Of a stretch of 64,000 nucleotides of DNA, positions 37,918 through 45,741 are shown piece by piece. The stretch comes from an uncultured Verrucomicrobiota bacterium. GTDB lineage: Bacteria; Verrucomicrobiota; Verrucomicrobiia; Limisphaerales; UBA9464. Both the position numbers and the translations under genes were made by a program. Numbering within the stretch: position 1 is the first letter of the stretch; each line of letters begins with the position of its first letter. The DNA lies in NCBI GenBank assembly GCA_903907995.1, contig CAIVQH010000018.1, forward strand, positions 1 to 64,000, read 5' to 3'. Below the pieces are notes generated by a model. It did no database searches. It was not told the origin of the DNA and saw nothing but the letters and a program-made list of their open reading frames with translations.

Positions 37918-38028
37918 GTAGCGCAGGTTTGTAACCTGCTGTATCCCGATTTTCAATCGGCACGGGGTGGAATGCTCGGACGCGCACGGGAAATCCTCCT
38001 GCCGGTGCAGGTTGCAAACCTGCGCTAC
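37918..38028. repeat. Inverted pair of 17-nt palindromes (GCAGGTT..AACCTGC)
   Basis: GTAGCGCAGGTTTGTAACCT with two more bases (37918-37939) and its inverted partner at 38007-38028 match 21 of 22. Each arm contains a self-complementary 17-mer: GCAGGTTTGTAACCTGC (37923-37939) and GCAGGTTGCAAACCTGC (38007-38023). A third copy of the 17-mer lies inside the gene at 58228-59178. The rest of the 410-bp gap 37793-38202 shows nothing else. Confidence 0.75.
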
Positions 38029-38202
38029 TTCCAGAGGACCGTCAGCCGCGGACTGCCTGACTGGTGGTTCAGGATATTCCTAGCGTTGGGTCTTCCAGAA
38101 TCTTCCTCCGATCACTGCCACGATGAAACGCCGCGCACAGTCCCCGGTGGACCAACGGATTCTTGATGGCAGGCCACGGGCTGGTCGCTACGCTGGGCAC
38201 GC

Positions 38203-38499
38203 ATGAACTGGCACATTGTCGTCTGGATCTACATCGCGCTGCTCGAGGTGGGTGGCCTCATCGGCCTCCTGAAGGCGGGCAGCAAGGCTTCGATCATCGC
38301 CTCGACGATCTTTGCCGTGCCGTTGGTCCTTGGGCTGGTTTTGGCGTGGCCGATCAACGTGATCCTGATCGTGTTGGGCGTTCACTTCCTCTACTTCGCA
38401 GTCAGTTTCGCCCGCAAAAAGAAGTTCATGCCCGGTGGCCTGATGGCGATTGCGTCGCTGGGGGCGGGTCTCTTCGTGTATTTCAACACCAAGGGCTGA
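38203..38499 (+). CDS. TMEM14-like small membrane protein
   Basis: The 98-residue protein has four hydrophobic segments: WIYIALLEVGGLIGLLKAG, ASTIFAVPLVLGLVLAW, ILIVLGVHFLYFAVSFA and GLMAIASLGAGLFVYF, with the basic FARKKKFMPGG loop before the last. This order, including K-KFMPGG, is characteristic of the TMEM14/UPF0136 family. The bacterial role is unknown. It is followed by a short heptamer repeat and then the helicase gene. Confidence 0.75.
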   Translation: MNWHIVVWIYIALLEVGGLIGLLKAGSKASIIASTIFAVPLVLGLVLAWPINVILIVLGVHFLYFAVSFARKKKFMPGGLMAIASLGAGLFVYFNTKG

Positions 38500-38506
38500 G
38501 AAGCCA

Positions 38507-38541
38507 AGTCCCGTGTCCCGAGTTCCGAGTCCCACGTCCTT
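38507..38541. repeat. Tandem heptamer repeat (AGTCCCG)n
   Basis: Five degenerate 7-mers lie in a row: AGTCCCG, TGTCCCG, AGTTCCG, AGTCCCA, CGTCCTT, just before the hrpB start. They resemble the arms of the heptamer element at 59262-59396. Confidence 0.6.
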
Positions 38542-38547
38542 CGACAC

Positions 38548-41265
38548 ATGGCGAACCAAGGTCTGCCGGTCTGGCTGCTTCAGGCCGACATCCTCCGCAC
38601 GCTGACGGCGGGCAACCAGCTTGTGCTGGTGGCCGCCACCGGCTCCGGCAAAACCACGCAGGTGCCCCAGATGCTCCAGGATGCCGGGCTGGCCGGCACG
38701 AAGCGCATCGTGGTGCTCCAGCCCCGTCGCGTGGCCGCCCGGACCGTGGCTGCGCGAGTGGCCTGGGAGCGGAAGGGAAGGTTGGGAGATGAGGTCGGCT
38801 ACCAGGTGCGCTTTGAGGATCATCTCTCGGCGGCTTCGCGCCTGTGTTTCGTCACCGAGGGCATCCTGTTGCGCTGGTTGCAGAACGACCACGAACTGAG
38901 CGACATCGGCGTGGTGATCTTCGACGAGTTCCACGAACGGAACCTGCTGAGCGATGTTGCCCTCGCGCTGGTGAAACGGCTCCAGCAGACCACCCGGCCC
39001 GACCTGAAAATCGTGGTGATGTCGGCCACGCTGGAGGCCGAGCCGGTGGCGCGTTATTTGGCGGCCGGGCCTTCTCATGCTCTTGCTCCTGCTCTTGATC
39101 TTAATCCTCCTGCTCTGTTGGACGCCGTCGAGAGCAAGAGCAGGAGCAAGATGGGGGCTGAGCCCGAGGCATGCCCGGTGCTCGTGTCGGAGGGACGAAC
39201 CTACCCGGTGTCGTTGAACTGGTCCCAGTACGGTGACGATCGGCCGGCTTCCGAGCGGGCGGCGGAGGCGGTGGAGCGGCTCGTCCGCAATGGGGAACCC
39301 GGTGACATCCTCGTGTTCATGCCCGGCATGGGCGAGATCAACGCCACCATCAACGCGCTGCGCGCGGCCCGGCTGGACGAGCGTTGCACGTTCATCCCGT
39401 TGCACGGCGATCTGGCCCCGGACGATCAGGACCGGGCCTTCCAGCCGAGCGACGTGCGCAAGATCGTTGTGGCCACCAACGTCGCCGAGACCAGCGTGAC
39501 CATTGATGGCGTGTGCCACGTCGTGGACGCCGGCTTGGCGCGCATCGCCCGCTATGATGCCGAGCGCGGCATCCAAACCTTGGCGGTGGAGGAAATCAGC
39601 AGGGCCAGTGCCGACCAGCGGGCGGGCCGGGCCGGGCGTACGGCGCCGGGAACCTGCTGGCGGTTGTGGACGGAAAGCAATCACCTGAACCGTCCCGCCC
39701 GGAACACGCCGGAAATCCGCCGGGCTGATTTGGCCGAGACGGTCTTGCTGCTGCACTCCCTGGGCATCCGGCGGGCGGCTGAATTCGACTGGCTGGACCG
39801 GCCCGACACGGAAGCGGTGGAACGCGCCGAACGGCTCCTGACCACCCTCGGCGCGCTGGTGCCGGCGGAGCAGGGCGGGGGATTGGCCGAAAACGGCTCG
39901 GACCTGACTCCCGTTGGCCGCCAGATGCTGCGTCTGCCCATGCACCCGCGCTATTCGCGCATGCTGATCGAGGCGTCGCGTCGCGGCTGTGTGCCGGCGG
40001 CCGCCCAATGCGCCGCACTGGTCAGCGGGCGCGACCTGCTCATGCGGGTGGGCCGCGACGATGGCCAGATGAAGGAGGCGCGGGAGACCTTCGAGGGCAG
40101 CACGCAGAGCGACTTTCACACGCTGATGCGGGCGCACCAGTTCGCGAAGCAGAGCCAGTTCGACCTGAATGCCTGCCGCCGCATGGGCATCCATGCGCAG
40201 ACCGCCCGGCAGGTGGAGGATACTTTTCGTCAATTGCTCCAGATCGCCGAACGCGAACGGCTGCTGGAGGACGAGGAGGAGGGCGCAAAAGCACCCGCCA
40301 CCGGCAACCCGACCGATCCCGACGCGCTGGCGAAATGCCTGCTGGCCGGCTTCATCGATCAGCTGGCCGCCCGCAAGGATACCGGCACCCTCGACTGCCT
40401 GCTGACCGAAGGGCGATCCGGTGCGCTGGTCCGTGAAAGCGTGGTCGATACCCCGCTGTTGGTTGTCGCCAGCATTCGCGAGGTGGAGGGCCGGGGCGGT
40501 CGCATGACGTTGCTCAGCCTGGCCACGGCGGTGAAGCGCGAGTGGATCATGGAGATATTTCCCCAGCACCTCCAGGCGACAGTGGAGCATCTTTTCGACC
40601 GCACCCACAAACGCGTCGCGGCAATCCGGCAGGTGCGCTGCCTCGGGCTGGTCATCGGGCAGGAGCACCAGCGCGAAACCGATCCGGAGGCGGCGGGGCT
40701 CACGCTGGCGGAAGCCTTTGCCAAGGGCTGGTTTGAGCTGCCCAACCTTACCCATGACGTGAAGCAGTTCATTGCCCGGGTGAACCTCGTCTGCGCGGCG
40801 CTGCCGGAACTGGATTTTCCGCGCTTCGACAGCCCGGCCCTGCTGGCGGCGCTCACCCGGGCCTTCACGGGCTTCACTTTGGTCAAGGAGGCGCAGGCCG
40901 CCGAACTGCGCCCGCATTTCCGGGCGCATCTCGTACCGGAACAGCGGGGCTGGCTGGATGAGCTGCTGCCGTTGTCCATCCCCTGGCCTGATGGCCGCAC
41001 GGTGAAGCTCACCTATCCTGAGCCCGGCCGTGACAGCGACGAGGGCCCCGCCTGGCCCACTGCCCAGGTGAAGCTGAACGATTGCTGGGCGCTCAAAACG
41101 CATCCGGTGCTGGGCGAGGGCAAAGTGCCGGTGCGACTCTGCCTCCAGGCGCCCGATGGCAAGCGGCTGGACGCCACCACGGATTTTCCGGCCTGGAAAA
41201 CAGCCAGTTACCCCAAGCTGCGGGCGGCCATCAAGGCGAAGTACGCGGGCTTTGCGTGGCCGTAA
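38548..41265 (+). CDS. hrpB: HrpB-type ATP-dependent helicase
   Basis: The 905-residue DExH helicase has VAATGSGKTTQVPQM (Walker A, about residue 28), VVIFDEFHERNLLSD (motif II), MSATLEAEPVARYL (III), then VVATNVAETSVTIDGVCHVV (V) and ADQRAGRAGRTAPGTCWRL (VI). The HrpB-specific C terminus ends SYPKLRAAIKAKYAGFAWP. HrpB has been linked to RNA metabolism but its substrate is uncertain. An unusual stretch of about 35 residues lies between RYL (about 171) and CPVLVSEGR (about 209); other HrpB proteins join these almost directly. The insert is encoded by an inverted hexamer array (39081-39151). Confidence 0.92.
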   Translation: MANQGLPVWLLQADILRTLTAGNQLVLVAATGSGKTTQVPQMLQDAGLAGTKRIVVLQPRRVAARTVAARVAWERKGRLGDEVGYQVRFEDHLSAASRLCFVTEGILLRWLQNDHELSDIGVVIFDEFHERNLLSDVALALVKRLQQTTRPDLKIVVMSATLEAEPVARYLAAGPSHALAPALDLNPPALLDAVESKSRSKMGAEPEACPVLVSEGRTYPVSLNWSQYGDDRPASERAAEAVERLVRNGEPGDILVFMPGMGEINATINALRAARLDERCTFIPLHGDLAPDDQDRAFQPSDVRKIVVATNVAETSVTIDGVCHVVDAGLARIARYDAERGIQTLAVEEISRASADQRAGRAGRTAPGTCWRLWTESNHLNRPARNTPEIRRADLAETVLLLHSLGIRRAAEFDWLDRPDTEAVERAERLLTTLGALVPAEQGGGLAENGSDLTPVGRQMLRLPMHPRYSRMLIEASRRGCVPAAAQCAALVSGRDLLMRVGRDDGQMKEARETFEGSTQSDFHTLMRAHQFAKQSQFDLNACRRMGIHAQTARQVEDTFRQLLQIAERERLLEDEEEGAKAPATGNPTDPDALAKCLLAGFIDQLAARKDTGTLDCLLTEGRSGALVRESVVDTPLLVVASIREVEGRGGRMTLLSLATAVKREWIMEIFPQHLQATVEHLFDRTHKRVAAIRQVRCLGLVIGQEHQRETDPEAAGLTLAEAFAKGWFELPNLTHDVKQFIARVNLVCAALPELDFPRFDSPALLAALTRAFTGFTLVKEAQAAELRPHFRAHLVPEQRGWLDELLPLSIPWPDGRTVKLTYPEPGRDSDEGPAWPTAQVKLNDCWALKTHPVLGEGKVPVRLCLQAPDGKRLDATTDFPAWKTASYPKLRAAIKAKYAGFAWP
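39081..39151. repeat. Inverted hexamer array C, in frame inside hrpB
   Basis: The left arm at 39081-39101 (TCTTGCTCCTGCTCTTGATC plus one base) and the right arm at 39131-39151 (AGAGCAAGAGCAGGAGCAAG plus one base) are reverse complements at 20 of 21 positions. They encode Ala/Leu/Pro-rich and SKSRSKM stretches and keep the helicase frame open. Confidence 0.85.
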
Positions 41266-41337
41266 GCTGGCCACCTGGAAATACTTGGCCGTTACTTTGC
41301 CTCGACGGCGGGACGCATATCCTTTGTTGTTTCGCCC

Positions 41338-41364
41338 TAAAGTTTCCCACGCTGCCGCCGATTG
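41338..41364 (+). promoter_or_regulatory. Sigma-28 (FliA) promoter before the flgM-like gene
   Basis: TAAAGTTT at 41338-41345, an 11-nt spacer and GCCGATTG at 41357-41364 match the flagellar sigma-28 consensus TAAAGTTT-N11-GCCGATAA at 14 of 16 positions with exact spacing. It is 58 nt upstream of the flgM-like start. Confidence 0.8.
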
Positions 41365-41422
41365 AGGGGTTGTGGAGTCGTTGGAAACACCGAATCTGCC
41401 TGTCTTAACGGAAAAACTTCAT

Positions 41423-41689
41423 ATGGAAATCAAGCTGAATGCTCAGGTTGACCCGCTCCCGCCTCAGGCGAAGAGCCAGGCGAAACCGCGCGCTGTTTCC
41501 GAGCCTGTTGACCACGTGACTCTCGATCAATCGCACGCGCTGGATCAGCGGCTGCACAATGAACCGCCCGTGCGGGCCGACAAGGTGGCCAGCGCCAAGG
41601 CATTGGTGGCTTCGAGCGATTATCCTCCCCACGAAACCATCCAGAAGATCGCCAATTTGCTGGCCAGGAACCTGGATCGGGCCGAATAA
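41423..41689 (+). CDS. flgM: FlgM-like anti-sigma-28 factor
   Basis: The 88-residue protein ends with HVTLDQSHALDQRLHNE, then VRADKVASAKALVASSDYPP and ETIQKIANLLARNL, the FlgM pattern of a disordered N terminus and helical sigma-binding C terminus. FlgM holds FliA inactive until it is exported through the completed hook. A near-consensus sigma-28 promoter lies upstream, giving the usual feedback loop. The start ATG at 41423 is preferred over an upstream one at 41372 that would overlap the promoter-proximal region. fliS follows 19 nt downstream. Confidence 0.75.
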   Translation: MEIKLNAQVDPLPPQAKSQAKPRAVSEPVDHVTLDQSHALDQRLHNEPPVRADKVASAKALVASSDYPPHETIQKIANLLARNLDRAE

Positions 41690-41708
41690 GCTGCCAAAGC
41701 CTGCCTGT

Positions 41709-42140
41709 ATGCGCGCTGTCAATCCCTGGGCCTCCTACCGCCAAGTCGCCACCCAGACGGCGAGTTCCGGCCAGCTGGTGCTGATGCTGTTTGATGGCAT
41801 CATCCGCTTTCTCGAGCGGGCCAACGGGGGATTCGGCCTGACCGACCCGGCGGCGGCCAACGAGCAGATCAGCAACAATGTGCTGAAGGCTCAGGCGATC
41901 ATTCACGAGCTGAACATTTCGCTGAATGTCCAGGAGGGCGGCCAGTTCGCCGACACCCTGCGCCAGCTCTACCTCTACTTCGACCGCCGGCTGCAGCAGA
42001 GCAACATGACCAAGACCCCGGATGGCATCAGCGAGGTGATCGGCCGGGTCACCATCTTGCGCGATGCCTGGGCACAGATGCTGCAGGCCCAGACCGACGG
42101 GAGCGTTCCCGACCGGGGCTCCCAGCTGCTGGCCGCCTGA
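41709..42140 (+). CDS. fliS: Flagellin export chaperone FliS
   Basis: The 143-residue protein starts MRAVNPWASYRQVATQTASS and continues with GQLVLMLFDGIIRFLERA, the FliS signature. Later helices include NVLKAQAIIHELNISLNVQE and LYLYFDRRLQQSNMTKT. FliS binds the C terminus of flagellin in the cytoplasm and stops premature polymerisation. It lies between the flgM-like and flgN-like genes. No flagellin gene is in the window. An earlier in-frame ATG at 41559 would overlap flgM, so the ATG at 41709 is chosen. Confidence 0.92.
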   Translation: MRAVNPWASYRQVATQTASSGQLVLMLFDGIIRFLERANGGFGLTDPAAANEQISNNVLKAQAIIHELNISLNVQEGGQFADTLRQLYLYFDRRLQQSNMTKTPDGISEVIGRVTILRDAWAQMLQAQTDGSVPDRGSQLLAA

Positions 42141-42150
42141 TTTCCGCCGC

Positions 42151-42510
42151 ATGAGCGCACACGACCAGCAACTCCCGGGTTTGCTCGCCCAATGGCGTGA
42201 ATTGACCGAGCGTGAGTCCGAGGCCATCCGCATGGGGCAGTGGGCCGAGGTTCACCGCCATCAGCGGGAAAAACAGGATTTGCAGCTGGCGATCAGCCAG
42301 TCCAGCCCGGCCGCCCGTTCGGCACCCCAATTGCGTTCAGCCGTGTCGGAACTGATGACGCTCGAACGGCAGAATGCGGAGCTGCTGGGCGAACGTCTCA
42401 GCCAGGCGCGGCGTCGGCGGGATGAGTCGGAACAGTCCTGCCGCAACCTGCGGCGGATGCGGCAGTCCTATGGCTCGGTGGCGCAGTCCAACTGGCATTC
42501 CTATTCCTGA
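42151..42510 (+). CDS. FlgN/FliT-like flagellar chaperone
   Basis: The 119-residue all-helical protein starts MSAHDQQLPGLLAQWRELTE and has an E/Q/R-rich coiled-coil centre (LERQNAELLGERLSQARRRR). Size, helicity and position directly after fliS (10-nt gap) suggest a FlgN or FliT type export chaperone. Sequence motifs of these families are weak, so the specific name is left open. Confidence 0.6.
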   Translation: MSAHDQQLPGLLAQWRELTERESEAIRMGQWAEVHRHQREKQDLQLAISQSSPAARSAPQLRSAVSELMTLERQNAELLGERLSQARRRRDESEQSCRNLRRMRQSYGSVAQSNWHSYS

Positions 42511-42685
42511 TCCGGACCGGATCGCCGGTGTGGCCGGGTCGCTTCTTGCTGGCTTCCCTTCCGGTCACATGCCAAAACCGTTGCGCCGATTTTACGTCGG
42601 GTCCGCCTTGACCACACTTGCCGCCAGAACCCGATCGGGGTCTGTCTTCCCGGGAAAAGGCGCGGCCTGGTCAGATTTTATACGG

Positions 42686-45415
42686 ATGGATGCGCGGCAG
42701 ATGGTTCCCCAATATGATCATTGCCCGGTGACGCCGGCCCCACGGCTTTCGCCTGGGTGGGGTGGCCGGCTGCCTTTTCGGACGTTCCGCCGGGCCGTTT
42801 GCCGACTGTTGCTGCTGGGTGCCCTGCCTCTCCTTTCAGCGGCAGGGGCGGAGAGCATGCAGGTGCTGATCCTGGACTCCTATCACCCGGGCTACGTGTG
42901 GTCTGATGCCGAGCTGGACGGTGCGCAGAAGACGCTGAAGGCCGGGCGGGCCGACCTGGAAATCTCCATCGAATATCTCGACCAGTCGCGCAACCCGGGA
43001 GCGGACAACCTGATCCGCCAGGCGGGGTATCTGCGGCAAAAGTATGCCGGCAAACGGTTCGGTGCCGTGCTCACCTTCGACCAGGCCGCCCTGGATCTGA
43101 TGGTGACCAATCACGGCTCCCTGTTTCCGGAAGCACCCGTGGTCTTCTGCGGAGTCGAACAGCTGCCGGCGGTGGCCCCGCAGGACCGCTGGTTTACCGG
43201 CGTGATGGAGAAGGCCGATCCCGCCGGTTCCGTGGGTCTGGCCCGGCAGCTCCAGCCCAGGCTGAAGCGGCTGCTGATCTTCGATGCGCCGATGGAAAAG
43301 GCGCTGCGGCTGCGGAAACAGGTGCTCGGCCTGACCCCGGCACTGCCGGCCGAGATCTCGGTGGAGGTCCTGACGAACGCGCCCCTTTCGGAAATGCTGC
43401 GCCTGGTCGAAGCACTGGACAGCACGACGGCCGTGCTGGCGGGGAGCTCGCTGAGCCTGCAGGATGTTCAGCAGCTGTTGCACAGCCGCAGCAAAGCCCC
43501 GTTTTACGGGCTGCAATCGCCCAACCAGCTGGCCGGAGTCGTGGGGGGCAGCTTCTCGGACGGCTTTTTGCAGGGGCAGACGGCCGCCCGCCTGGTGCTG
43601 CGGCTGCTGAACGGCGAGCCGGTCGCCCAGCTCCCGGTCATCGAGCAGCCCCCGTTGCGTCTGGCGGTGGATTATGCCGCCGCCCGGCGGCTGGGGCTCT
43701 CATTGGCCGCTCTGCCTGCCGGGATCGAACTACGAAACCGTCCGGCGTCCTACTGGGAGCAGAACCGGCAGATCATCCTGGCGTCACTGGCGGTCATCTC
43801 CGTGCTTGGCCTGGCGGTCATCGCGCTGGCCTGGACCGTCCGCGAAAAGCGCCGCGCCGAAATCGCCCTCGGCGCGAGCGAGCAGCGCTACCGGCTGCTC
43901 GTGGAAAATTCCCAGGACGTGGTGTCGGAGCTGAACTCCACCGGCCAGGTGCTTTTCATCACGGCCAGCGCCGAGGCCGTGTTCGGCCGTTCGCCGGAGG
44001 AACTGATCGCCACCTCCCTGTTTTCCCATGTCCATCCCGACGACGTGGCCGCCCTGCGCGAGACGCTCTGGCATACCGGTGGCTCGCTGACCTGCCGCTA
44101 CCTGCACAAGGATGGCTCTTGGCGCTGGGTGGAAAGCGCGGGACGGCGCTTCCACACCGATCGCGGGGAGGAGCGGGTGGTGGTGATTTCCCGGGACGTC
44201 ACCGCGCGCAAGACCGCCGAGGAACAGCGGCAGCGGCTGGAGGAGCGGCTGCGGCAGTCGCGCAAGATGGAGGCGCTGGGCACCCTGGCCGGCGGCATCG
44301 CGCATGACTTCAACAACATGCTCACCGCGATCATCGGCAACATCGAGCTGCTCAAGATGGAGCGGCAGGTCCCGCCCGAGATGCGCGAGAGCATCCTTCA
44401 GATAGACCAGGCCGGCCAGCGCGCCAAAGGGCTGGTTCGGCAGATCCTGACTTTCAGCCGGCCCAATTCGACGCATCGCGAGCCGGTGGACCTCCCGCAG
44501 ATCGTGGATGAGGTGCTGGCCGTCGTTCGCACCAATGCCCCGGCAGATATCCGCATCAGCACGCAGGTGGTGCCGCAGCTCCCGCCAGTCTGGGGGGACC
44601 CGACGCAGCTTCATCAGGTCGTCCTGAACCTCTGCACCAATGCCGTGCAGGCGCTCGAGGCAAATGGCGGGCTGCTGACCGTGGCGGTGGAACCGGTGGA
44701 ACTCGACGAGGCCTTCTGCCGCATCCACCAACTCGCCCAGGCGGGGACACACGTGATGCTGTCGGTGCGGGACACCGGCCCCGGCATGTCGCGGGAGACG
44801 CTGCAACGCATCTTCGAGCCGTTCTTCACCACGAAAGGCCTGGGGCGCGGCACGGGTCTTGGCCTCGCGGTAGTTCATGGCATCGTCCAGAATCACAAGG
44901 GAGCCATCTCCGTCGAAAGCCGGCCCGGCAACGGCACGGCCTTCCATGTGTACCTGCCCATCGCTCCCGCCGCCCCGTTGGAGCGCGCGACCACGTCGCA
45001 GCCGATGGTGGGTGCGAGAGTCACGACGGTGGAGCAGGGTGAGCCGATATTGCTGGTGGACGATGATCCGGTCGTGACGGCGGTCATCCGGCGGATGCTG
45101 GAGGCGGTGGGCCATCCGACGACCGTTTTCAATTCCCCGCAGCTGGCGCTCCAGACCTACATGGAGCGTCCGCACAGCTTCCCGCTGGTCATTACCGATC
45201 TGGCCATGCCCGAGATGTCGGGCGTCGCCCTGGCGCGGGAAATCCTCCGGCTGCGTCCGGAGCAGGCGATCCTGCTGGTGACCGGATTCAGCGGCGACAT
45301 CAACGAGGCACAGGCACGCAAGCTCGGCTTCCGCGGGCTGCTGAACAAGCCGTTCGGGCCGGACCTCCTCCAGGCCGAGATCGCCCGTTGCCTGGGGCGT
45401 GGAGCGGCCTCCTGA
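42686..45415 (+). CDS. Hybrid histidine kinase with periplasmic substrate-binding domain
   Basis: The product is 909 residues. A signal or anchor at about 33-55 (FRRAVCRLLLLGALPLL) is followed by an ABC-type substrate-binding sensor fold (about 57-350: VLILDSYHPGYVWSDAELD, APVVFCGVEQL, VVGGSFSDGFLQG). Next are one membrane segment (about 362-385), PAS (about 395-515) and the phosphoacceptor GTLAGGIAHDFNNML (His near 538). The ATPase has GDPTQLHQVVLNLCTNAVQA and GLGRGTGLGLAVVHG. A receiver follows: EPILLVDDDPVV, TDLAMPEMSG, NKPFG. It senses an external ligand and autophosphorylates. Starts upstream at 42374 are open but overlap flgN-like, so the ATG at 42686 is a choice. Confidence 0.88.
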   Translation: MDARQMVPQYDHCPVTPAPRLSPGWGGRLPFRTFRRAVCRLLLLGALPLLSAAGAESMQVLILDSYHPGYVWSDAELDGAQKTLKAGRADLEISIEYLDQSRNPGADNLIRQAGYLRQKYAGKRFGAVLTFDQAALDLMVTNHGSLFPEAPVVFCGVEQLPAVAPQDRWFTGVMEKADPAGSVGLARQLQPRLKRLLIFDAPMEKALRLRKQVLGLTPALPAEISVEVLTNAPLSEMLRLVEALDSTTAVLAGSSLSLQDVQQLLHSRSKAPFYGLQSPNQLAGVVGGSFSDGFLQGQTAARLVLRLLNGEPVAQLPVIEQPPLRLAVDYAAARRLGLSLAALPAGIELRNRPASYWEQNRQIILASLAVISVLGLAVIALAWTVREKRRAEIALGASEQRYRLLVENSQDVVSELNSTGQVLFITASAEAVFGRSPEELIATSLFSHVHPDDVAALRETLWHTGGSLTCRYLHKDGSWRWVESAGRRFHTDRGEERVVVISRDVTARKTAEEQRQRLEERLRQSRKMEALGTLAGGIAHDFNNMLTAIIGNIELLKMERQVPPEMRESILQIDQAGQRAKGLVRQILTFSRPNSTHREPVDLPQIVDEVLAVVRTNAPADIRISTQVVPQLPPVWGDPTQLHQVVLNLCTNAVQALEANGGLLTVAVEPVELDEAFCRIHQLAQAGTHVMLSVRDTGPGMSRETLQRIFEPFFTTKGLGRGTGLGLAVVHGIVQNHKGAISVESRPGNGTAFHVYLPIAPAAPLERATTSQPMVGARVTTVEQGEPILLVDDDPVVTAVIRRMLEAVGHPTTVFNSPQLALQTYMERPHSFPLVITDLAMPEMSGVALAREILRLRPEQAILLVTGFSGDINEAQARKLGFRGLLNKPFGPDLLQAEIARCLGRGAAS

Positions 45416-45459
45416 GCGGCCCCAGGAATGCCGCGCGGACACCCAGGCCTTTGGCCGTT

Positions 45460-45530
45460 CCTTACTCTGAATCCTAATCGCCGGAGAAAAGGCGACCAAG
45501 ATTATGATTAAGATTAGGATCAAGAAAAAG
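45460..45530. repeat. Inverted hexamer array D
   Basis: The left arm CTTACTCTGAATCCTAATCG faces a right arm of hexamers GATTAT-GATTAA-GATTAG and GATCAA-GAAAAA-GATGAG. It begins 44 nt after the stop of the first kinase, in the 326-bp gap between the two kinases. Confidence 0.65.
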
Positions 45531-45558
45531 ATGAGGGAGGCAGGTCCGACATTTCCCC

Positions 45559-45585
45559 TAAAGCGGAGCCGCTTTTCGCCGATGC
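45559..45585 (+). promoter_or_regulatory. Weaker sigma-28-like promoter before the HNOBA kinase
   Basis: TAAAGCGG, 11 nt, then GCCGATGC. Spacing is exact, and TAAAG and GCCGAT match sigma-28 consensus. It lies about 157 nt upstream of the kinase start. Confidence 0.35.
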
Positions 45586-45741
45586 TAGGAAGAATGACGG
45601 TCCCGGGCGGAAATACGGGCCGCCCATCGCTTTTTTTCGGCGTCCCGATCGGAGGAACGCGGCTTGTATGGCGGTGGATGCGGTGGTTTGTTTTCCCCAC
45701 AATAGGAGACCTTCAGGTGAAGCATTTGCCATGACACCCCT

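Noticed and set aside
36200..37921. Plus-strand open frame of 573 codons opposite the permease
   Set aside because: Gln/Gly/Arg-rich antisense shadow; the minus strand has membrane segments and the permease signature.
38188..41274. Minus-strand open frame of 1028 codons
   Set aside because: Antisense to hrpB; no motifs, and it would also cover a promoterless region.
41254..41274. Hairpin GTGGCC...GGCCAC at the hrpB stop as a terminator
   Set aside because: It has only a 6-bp stem overlapping the stop codon and no T-run.
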